From NCBI RefSeq assembly GCF_001402875.1, contig NZ_CP012946.1, positions 2,830,001 through 2,894,000 on the forward strand: a stretch of 64,000 nucleotides of DNA. The letters are read 5' to 3'. A model generated the notes under the pieces. It saw nothing but the letters and a program-made list of their open reading frames with translations, made no database searches and was not told where the DNA came from. The position numbers and the translations under genes are program-made. This stretch comes from Blastochloris viridis (GTDB lineage: Bacteria; Pseudomonadota; Alphaproteobacteria; Rhizobiales; Xanthobacteraceae). Below, piece after piece: positions 57,726 through 64,000 of this stretch (position 1 is its first letter; the number at the start of each line of letters is the position of its first letter).

Positions 57726-58295
57726 ATGGCCCCTCGCCTGCACATCATCACCACCTCCACCCGCCCCGGCCGCATCGGCCCTTCGATCGCGGCGTGGTTC
57801 CACGACGCCGCCAAGGCCCACGGCGGGTTCGAGGCGGTTCCGGTCGATCTCGCCAGCTTCAAGCTGCCGGTCTACGACGAGCCCAAGCACCCCGCGACGC
57901 AAATCTACGAGCACGACCACACCAAGGCGTGGTCGGCCAGCGTCGCGGCGGCGGACGCCTACGTCTTCGTGCTGCCCGAATACAATTTCATGCCGCCGCC
58001 GTCGTTCTCCAACGCGCTCGATTACGTCTACAAGGAGTGGAACTACAAGCCGGCCGGCTTCGTCTCCTATGGCGGCATTTCCGGCGGCTTGCGCAGCGCG
58101 CAGGTGGCCAAGCTGCACCTCACCACGCTGAAGGTGGTGCCGGTGGTCGAGGCGGTGGTGGTGCCGATGGCCTGGCAGCAGCTCGGCACCGACCAGGTGT
58201 TCACGCCCAACGACATCCAAAACGACGCCGCCAAGACCCTGCTCGACGAGCTGCTGCGCTGGGCCGAAGCGCTGAAGCCGCTGCGGGCGAACTGA
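57726..58295 (+). CDS. NADPH-dependent FMN reductase
   Basis: The 189-residue flavodoxin-fold product has the FMN phosphate loop [13 protein letters not shown] (about 10-22), [21 protein letters not shown] (typical PEYN-x2-PP motif) and [11 protein letters not shown] (about 119-129). It reduces FMN or quinones with NAD(P)H in the cytosol. The CAGGAGCGG site precedes the ATG. It is probably repressed by the divergent HxlR regulator. A dispersed-repeat copy overlaps its end region and provides a terminator. Confidence 0.9.
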   Translation: MAPRLHIITTSTRPGRIGPSIAAWFHDAAKAHGGFEAVPVDLASFKLPVYDEPKHPATQIYEHDHTKAWSASVAAADAYVFVLPEYNFMPPPSFSNALDYVYKEWNYKPAGFVSYGGISGGLRSAQVAKLHLTTLKVVPVVEAVVVPMAWQQLGTDQVFTPNDIQNDAAKTLLDELLRWAEALKPLRAN

Positions 58296-58410
58296 CGTAG
58301 CTTCCGGGCGATCGGTGAGCGATCCCGGATGCACTTCGCCGGAAATCCCGTTCGCGGACGGCATTTTCGGCGACCCAAGTACGAAACTCCGGCCCTCGAA
58401 GCCGGAGTCC
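58293..58410 (+). repeat. Dispersed multi-hairpin repeat, full copy, ending in a terminator-like stem
   Basis: It starts at the FMN reductase stop codon: TGACGTAGCTTCCGGGCGATC, GCGATCCCGGA, TTCGCCGGAAATCCCG, GGCATTTTCGGCGACCC, TACGAAACTCCGGCC. ACTCCGGC / GCCGGAGT (58386-58408) form a perfect 8-bp last stem. Confidence 0.7.
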
Positions 58411-58919
58411 CAGTGGATAGCGCCCCCCTCCGCGGGCGCGGTCCCGCGACTGCGCTGGTCCCGAACGGACCCCGCCGGCGGGGCTGACTGCGTACGGGGG
58501 GCGCGGCAACCGGTGCCGCCGCGGAAGCGCAAGGTCAACTCTGACGTGCCAGCTGCAATTTTTGCGTTGCAACATGCCATCTCAATGTCATGCCGTGTTG
58601 GCCGCGCCAAACTTTTATTGCGGGCGGCGGCGGCTGAACGGTCGCAATCTGTGGCGTAACGCCGCGATTCTCGCTCTTCTCTGCGTTTTTAACCGGGTGC
58701 CGTCACATTGACGTTTCCGGCGCCGTTTCCGTTTCGCTTTTACTGTCTCCTAGCAATTTGCTGACACCTTGAGTCGAGGCGGTCGCGACGCCGTAGCGCA
58801 CGGTGGCCTCGATCCTGCGCCGTTGCGTCAGCGGCGCGGCCGTGCGCCCGGTAACCGGACCGTACCCACAGCCCACCTTAGAAGTGGGTTCGATTCATCG
58901 GCTTGAAGGGGAACGACGC
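58411..58919. other. Intergenic region upstream of the chemoreceptor
   Basis: About 500 bases with no convincing gene. The middle is AT-richer (CAATTTTTGCGTTGCAACATG near 58556; TTTTTAACC near 58688) and likely holds the chemoreceptor promoter. TTGACG at about 58710 could be a -35, but I see no clear -10 partner. A GTG-initiated extension of the receptor frame starts at 58803 but lacks a good ribosome site. Confidence 0.4.
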
Positions 58920-60764
58920 GTGACAGGCTCAGCACCTGCCAAGACCGCCGCGGCATCGGACGCCGCGACCGAACGACTTGCGACGTTGATCCGCACTCTT
59001 GGTGCGGACAACAACGCCCTTGCCGGGATCTGGAGCGGCGCGGCGCTCGCCGACGACCTGCGCGCGTTCGTCGCAGAACTTCGCCGCATTCCCGAGTTCT
59101 CACCGTTGCTCGGCGAGGACGACCCGGCGATCGCAGCCCAGCTCGGGCACTGGCAGGCGCTGCTGTCGGGTCCGGCCGGCGCGGGCGAGGCCACCGCCGA
59201 GGGCCGGCGCGCGGCGCTGCCCGCCGCCGTCCGCACCGCCGCCTATGGCTGGCTGCTGATGCGGCTGGTGCCGCGCCTCAGCGCCAGGCACCGCTTCAGC
59301 AAGCGCGGGCTCGACCGTGCCATGACCGCGCTCCTCGCCCGCGTGTTCGGCGACATGATCCTCGCCACCGCCGCCACCGAGGCTGAGACCATCGCTGTCC
59401 ATACCGGCGCGTTCGCCACCGAAAGCGACCTCGGCAATCTCCGCAACCTCGCCGGCACCGTGGCCGACGTCAACAACGTCGCCTTCGACCTCGCCCACCT
59501 GTCGCGCAACACCCGCCACCTGTCGTCGGGCGCCCAAACCATCGCCTCGGCCGCCGCGGAACTGGTGGCATCGGTCGAGGACATTTCGCGCAACAGCGAA
59601 GGCGCCGCCAAGGACGCCGCCGAGACAAATGAGACCGTGCAGACCGGTCGCGCCGCGGTCGACCAGCTCAGCACCGCGATCTCGCACATCGCCGCCACCG
59701 TCGAGGAAACCGCGCGCTCGGTGGACGAACTGTCGGCCGCCTCCGAGCAGATCGGCCAGATCCTGACGGTGATCGAAGGCATCGCCGGGCAGACCAATCT
59801 GCTCGCCCTCAACGCCACCATCGAGGCGGCGCGGGCCGGCGAGGCCGGGCGCGGCTTTGCGGTGGTGGCCGCGGAGGTGAAGAACCTCGCCAACCAGACC
59901 GCCAAATCGACCGAGGACATCGCCCGCCGCATCGTCTCGCTGCGCGAGGGCATGGGCGCGATCCTCTCCACGATGGCGCGCTCCAAGACCGCGGTGGCCG
60001 AGGGCGAGACCGCCATCGCCAAGGCCGCCGACACCATGGGCGTGGTCGCCGATCAGGTCGGCAGCGTCAGCACGCGGATGCAGGGCATCTCCGACATCCT
60101 GCACCAGCAGAAGGGCGCAACCGCCGAGATCGCCGCCTCGATCGACAAGGTCGCCGACATCGCCGGCGACACCCAGGGTCTGCTCGGCTCGATGGCCACC
60201 CACCTCGGCAGCGGCAACGCCCGTTTCGCCGACAACGCCAAGGCCTGGTTCAAGCCGACCTCGCACCGCTCGCTGGTCGAGATGGCCAAGATCGACCATG
60301 TGCTGTTCAAGAAGCGCATCATGGAAGTCTTGATGGGTCGGGACGCCTGGCGTTCAACCGAGGTGCCCGACCATCACAACTGCCGGCTCGGCAAATGGTA
60401 CGACGCCATCAGCACGGCAGAGATCAAGGCGCTGCCGGCCTATGCCGCGCTGGTCGCGCCGCACCAGCGCGTCCACGCCGCCGGCAGGCGCGCGCTCGCC
60501 GCTTACGAGAGCGGCGATCTCGACACCGCGCTGTCGGCGCTCGGCGAGATGAACGCGGCCAGCGCGGACGTCCTCAAGGTGCTGGAGGACATGGCGCAGG
60601 CGCTCAACACCGGCCTCGTCCACCTCGACCAGCCGGCACGGCGGGCCGCCGACGCGGCCTTCGCCGCGGCGCTCACCAGGCCGATCGCCTCGCGAGCGGC
60701 GGCCGGGCCGACGGCAGCCGCACCGCTCAAGCGGTTCGACGCCTGTTGCGGACACGCGGGCTGA
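58920..60764 (+). CDS. Soluble chemoreceptor with C-terminal zinc-binding CZB domain
   Basis: From GTG 58920 (GAAGGGG upstream) the product is 614 residues. The N-terminal ~190 residues are helical with no clear membrane segment and no family I recognise. The signalling domain follows, with the kinase-contact hairpin [18 protein letters not shown] near residues 288-305. The C-terminal CZB domain (about 458-540) has [19 protein letters not shown] and [10 protein letters not shown], giving the His-Cys-His zinc ligands. CZB receptors sense zinc or hypochlorite and sit in the cytoplasm when no membrane helix is present. No che genes are adjacent. Confidence 0.88.
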   Translation: MTGSAPAKTAAASDAATERLATLIRTLGADNNALAGIWSGAALADDLRAFVAELRRIPEFSPLLGEDDPAIAAQLGHWQALLSGPAGAGEATAEGRRAALPAAVRTAAYGWLLMRLVPRLSARHRFSKRGLDRAMTALLARVFGDMILATAATEAETIAVHTGAFATESDLGNLRNLAGTVADVNNVAFDLAHLSRNTRHLSSGAQTIASAAAELVASVEDISRNSEGAAKDAAETNETVQTGRAAVDQLSTAISHIAATVEETARSVDELSAASEQIGQILTVIEGIAGQTNLLALNATIEAARAGEAGRGFAVVAAEVKNLANQTAKSTEDIARRIVSLREGMGAILSTMARSKTAVAEGETAIAKAADTMGVVADQVGSVSTRMQGISDILHQQKGATAEIAASIDKVADIAGDTQGLLGSMATHLGSGNARFADNAKAWFKPTSHRSLVEMAKIDHVLFKKRIMEVLMGRDAWRSTEVPDHHNCRLGKWYDAISTAEIKALPAYAALVAPHQRVHAAGRRALAAYESGDLDTALSALGEMNAASADVLKVLEDMAQALNTGLVHLDQPARRAADAAFAAALTRPIASRAAAGPTAAAPLKRFDACCGHAG

Positions 60765-60799
60765 CGACGCCCGGCGCGGCGAGAATTCGCCGCGCCGCC

Positions 60800-61354
60800 T
60801 CAACGCGCCGCGAAGTGCGCGCGCGCCGAGCGGCGCAGATCGCCGGCGAAACCGGCCAGCCGGCGCAGCAAGGGGCGGCGGTGCTCCAGCCTGACCGCCG
60901 GCAGCTCGGTCGACGCTCGCCGCACCTTCAAGGTGGGCGCCACCACCTCGGCGGCGCCTTCCAGCACCGTCTCGCCAGCTTCGTTGATCGCGGTGCAATC
61001 GAAGCCGACCCGCTTCTTCTCGTCGTTCTTGGAGATGACGCGAACCTTGATGGTCAGCTCGTCGCCGACCCGCACCGGCTTGCGAAACGACAGGGTCTGG
61101 CTGCGGTAGATGGTGCCCGGCCCCGGCAGCTTGGTGCCGAGCAGGGTGGAAAACAGCGCGGCCCCCCACATGCCATGGCCGATCAGGCCACCGAACATGG
61201 TGCCCTTGGCGTATTCGGGATCGAGGTGGGCCGGGTTCACGTCGCCGGACAGCACCGCAAACATCTCAATGTCTCGCATCGTCAGGCGGCGGTTGAGCTG
61301 CGCCTCGTCACCGATCGCGATCTCGTCATAGGTCTTGTTCTCAAGCCAGGTCAT
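60800..61354 (-). CDS. MaoC-like (R)-specific enoyl hydratase
   Basis: From ATG 61354 the product is 184 residues. The hydratase-2 motif FAVLSGDVNPAHLDPEYA (about 34-51) contains the catalytic Asp and His. GGLIGHGMWGAALFSTLLG and SQTLSFRKPVRVGDELTIKV complete the hot-dog fold. It hydrates trans-2-enoyl-CoA, linking fatty-acid oxidation to polyhydroxyalkanoate, or works on other acyl-CoAs. The last ~30 residues (RRPLLRRLAGFAGDLRRSAR) are a basic extension beyond the usual domain. Confidence 0.88.
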   Translation of the reverse strand: MTWLENKTYDEIAIGDEAQLNRRLTMRDIEMFAVLSGDVNPAHLDPEYAKGTMFGGLIGHGMWGAALFSTLLGTKLPGPGTIYRSQTLSFRKPVRVGDELTIKVRVISKNDEKKRVGFDCTAINEAGETVLEGAAEVVAPTLKVRRASTELPAVRLEHRRPLLRRLAGFAGDLRRSARAHFAAR

Positions 61355-61821
61355 CAGCAGTCCTTCCGTCGCCAGCGCGGGCGACGGTCGCTTGTTAATT
61401 TTGCACCGCAACCTAGCCAACGCCGTCTTTGGTCGAAACCGACACTTTGCGGATTGCGCACTGCAAAATGAACACATCGTCCGCGGTGCTTTTCGGCGGT
61501 CCATGCCCAAGAAAACCGCCGGCAGACCGTCTGATTTGGGGGTTCGGGCCGTTTTGCCGCCGTCTTGCGCCAATCGCGCCGAGCTACGCCGCAGTGCAAG
61601 AACGACGATCCGCGGCCGCGCTCAAGCGGTTGCTCGCGCTCAGCTTGGCCGAGGCCGTGGCGACTTTCCGCCAAGCCTAGTCACTTCGTCACATTCCGAT
61701 GGTTTCACCGGCAACAGGCTTGACCTTGCCGCCGTCCCCGGTGGTACTCTCCCGGATGGGACGACACGCGGGCTTTCCGTCAGCGGCGCAAAAAGACGCC
61801 AGCGGGAAGCGTGGGCAGCAC
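61355..61821. promoter_or_regulatory. Divergent intergenic region between maoC-like gene and the liv locus
   Basis: About 470 bases without a gene that I can support. ATTTTGCA at 61398-61405 and TGCAAAAT at 61462-61469 are exact inverted copies 56 bases apart, close to the maoC start, and could be operator halves. The rest shows no clear promoter. Confidence 0.4.
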
Positions 61822-62581
61822 ATGACCGACCATATCGTCACCGACTATATCGTCGAGACCGACGGGCTTTCGCGGGATTTCAAGGGATTCACCGCGGTCG
61901 ATTCGGTGTCGCTGAAGATCCGCCGCGGCACCATCCACGCCCTGATCGGCCCCAACGGCGCCGGCAAGACCACCTGTTTCAACCTGCTCACCAAGTTCCT
62001 GGAGCCCTCGCGCGGCGCGATCACCTTCAACGGCCGCGACATCACCCGCTTGCGGCCGGCCGACGTCGCCCGCCTCGGCATGGTGCGCAGCTTCCAGATC
62101 TCCGCCACGTTCGGCCACCTCACTGCGCTGGAAAACGTGCGCGTGGCGCTGCAGCGCCCGCTCGGCACCTCGTTCCAGTTCTGGCGGTCGGACGCGAGCC
62201 TCGCGCGGCTCAACGACCGCGCCATGGCGCTGCTCGGTGACGTCGGCCTTGCCGAGTTCGCCGCGGTGCCGGCGGTGGAACTGTCCTACGGCCGCAAGCG
62301 GGCGCTGGAGATCGCCACCACGCTGGCGCTCGACCCCGAGATGCTGCTGCTCGACGAGCCGACCTCCGGCATGGGACACGAGGACGTCGGCCGCATCGCC
62401 GCGCTGATCCGGCGGGTGGCGAACAACCGCACCGTGCTGATGGTGGAGCACAATCTCTCGGTGGTCGCGGGGCTGTCCGACACCATCACCGTATTGGCAC
62501 GCGGCCAGATCTTGGCCGAGGGCCCCTATTCGGAGGTGTCGGAGAATCCCGAGGTGATCGAAGCCTATATGGGAACCGGCC

Positions 62582-62589
<8 letters not shown>
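61822..62589 (+). CDS. livG: Branched-chain amino acid-type ABC transporter ATP-binding protein LivG
   Basis: From ATG 61822 the product is 255 residues. It has Walker A GPNGAGKT (43-50), the variant signature LSYGRKRALEIA (the usual LSGGQ is LSYGR here, as in one LivG subgroup), Walker B MLLLDEPTSGM (from 174) and the H-loop VEHN. With LivF it powers a HAAT-family importer of branched-chain amino acids, amides or aromatic acids. It overlaps livF by eight bases. The frame upstream of this ATG is not conserved-looking. Confidence 0.94.
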
Positions 62590-63307
<718 letters not shown>

Positions 63308-63484
63308 TCCGGCTCGGCGGCGAGCACGCCGTGATCGGAGCCAATGTCGCCGACAATCGTTGTTCGAAGCCAAGATGTTCGGCGACCGAAATCGGCGGAG
63401 GACTCATTCAACCAAACGCCGCATCACGGCGCGCCGCACCAAGCACGAAAAGCACCGCGACGACGGACCATCGGAGGAGACCAC
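63308..63484 (+). promoter_or_regulatory. Gap between livF and the substrate-binding gene
   Basis: 177 bases. TTCGGCGACCGAAATCGGCGG near 63379 recalls the end of the dispersed repeat. GGAGGAGA at 63473-63480 is the ribosome site of the next gene. Confidence 0.4.
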
Positions 63485-64000
63485 ATGCGCAGGAAGACGT
63501 GCCTTTTGGCAACGGTTGCGGCGCTCGCCGCCACGCCCGCCCTCGCCGACATGAGCGACGGCGTGATCAAGATCGGCGTGCTCAACGACCAGTCCGCCCT
63601 CTACGCCGACATGTCCGGACAGGGCTCGGTGTGGGCGGCGCGCAAGGCGATCGAAGACTTCGGCCCGACCGCCAAGGGCCTCAAGGTCGAGGTGGTGTTC
63701 GCCGATCACCAGAACAAGCCGGACGTCGGCTCCAATATCGCCCGCCAATGGTTCGACCGCGACGGCGTCGACCTGATCGTCGACGTGCCGAACTCCTCGG
63801 TGGCGCTCGCGGTCAACCAGATCACCCGCGAGAAGAACAAGGTGTTCATCAATTCGGGCGCGGCGAGCTCCGATCTGACCGGCAAGGCGTGCTCGCCCAA
63901 CACCATCCATTGGACCTACGACACCTGGGGGCTCGCCAACTCGACCGGCAAGGCGGTGGTGAAGACCGGCGGCTCGTCTTGGTACTTCATCACTGCCGAC
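63485..64000 (+). CDS. Periplasmic substrate-binding protein of the HAAT/liv family, cut by the window end
   Basis: ATG 63485 (GGAGGAG just upstream) opens a frame of 172 codons that runs to the window edge. The product starts with a signal (MRRKTCLLATVAALAATPALA) followed by DMSDGVIKIGVLNDQSALY, the usual first strand and ligand loop of Peripla_BP_6 proteins. VVFADHQNKPDVGSNIARQW and VDVPNSSVALAVNQI follow. It delivers substrate to the importer powered by the upstream LivG and LivF. The family covers leucine, urea, amides and aromatic acids; I cannot tell which. About half of the protein is missing. Confidence 0.9.
   Translation, partial: MRRKTCLLATVAALAATPALADMSDGVIKIGVLNDQSALYADMSGQGSVWAARKAIEDFGPTAKGLKVEVVFADHQNKPDVGSNIARQWFDRDGVDLIVDVPNSSVALAVNQITREKNKVFINSGAASSDLTGKACSPNTIHWTYDTWGLANSTGKAVVKTGGSSWYFITAD

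Overview
The window is GC-rich chromosomal DNA of an alphaproteobacterium, most likely of the order Hyphomicrobiales (Bradyrhizobium / Rhodopseudomonas / Blastochloris-like). This is inferred from the flagellar gene order fliF-fliG-fliH-fliN-flbD-flhA, a SciP (DUF1153) gene, CtrA-type TTAA-N7-TTAA sites, a ROSE-like thermometer before an hsp20 gene, a DUF2336 protein, PmtA-like lipid methylation and the intergenic palindromic repeats common in this group. A type 1 isopentenyl-diphosphate isomerase is present, as in many purple bacteria. No rRNA, tRNA or CRISPR array was seen.

Layout. 1-2.76 kb: the right part of an integrated element of different base composition. It holds a 3'-truncated tyrosine integrase, a broken and an intact ribbon-helix-helix repressor gene arranged divergently, and a coupled pair encoding a winged-helix-like protein and a HEPN (R-x4-H) protein. 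The element abuts a sugar-phosphate isomerase gene that has lost its 3' end. 3.4-10.4 kb: a candidate anti-Shine-Dalgarno sRNA, an MFS transporter, hisN, an alpha/beta hydrolase, and an Hsp20 gene with thermometer and terminator, flanked by two related secreted proteins. 10.4-16.7 kb: gltB and gltD. 16.7-18.7 kb: a patch of three poorly conserved envelope genes. 18.7-29 kb: envelope and sugar-nucleotide genes (SGNH/DUF459, MltB-type transglycosylase, galE, galU, SPFH + NfeD pair, kdsD, outer-membrane barrel). 29-31 kb: pmtA-like methyltransferase and mnmA.

31.3-42 kb is a flagellar region: fliK with a sigma-54-like promoter, sciP, fliFGHN, flbD and flhA. The fliF and flhA leaders share one composite promoter (CtrA-like box, exactly 10 nt, then GGCATTTTTTGCCC), suggesting co-control. 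FlbD is a sigma-54 activator and fliK has a sigma-54-like site, so the usual class II to class III cascade can be read from the DNA. 42-64 kb: ubiX, a DUF2336 fusion protein, manC, pbpC with a giant alpha-2-macroglobulin gene, idi, an L-2-hydroxyglutarate oxidase-like enzyme, an HxlR/FMN-reductase divergent pair, a soluble CZB chemoreceptor, a MaoC hydratase, and the start of a branched-chain-type ABC transporter locus (livG, livF, livK-like, cut by the window end).

Intergenic space carries at least three repeat families: a roughly 120-bp multi-hairpin element (full copies near 26.4, 37.5, 46.6 and 58.3 kb), a TCCCGG...CCGGGA palindrome family (16.8, 25.2, 42.0-42.4, 49.7 kb), and a 154-bp element bounded by a perfect 26-bp inverted repeat (28.3 kb). 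Most long overlapping reading frames on opposite strands are artefacts of high GC.
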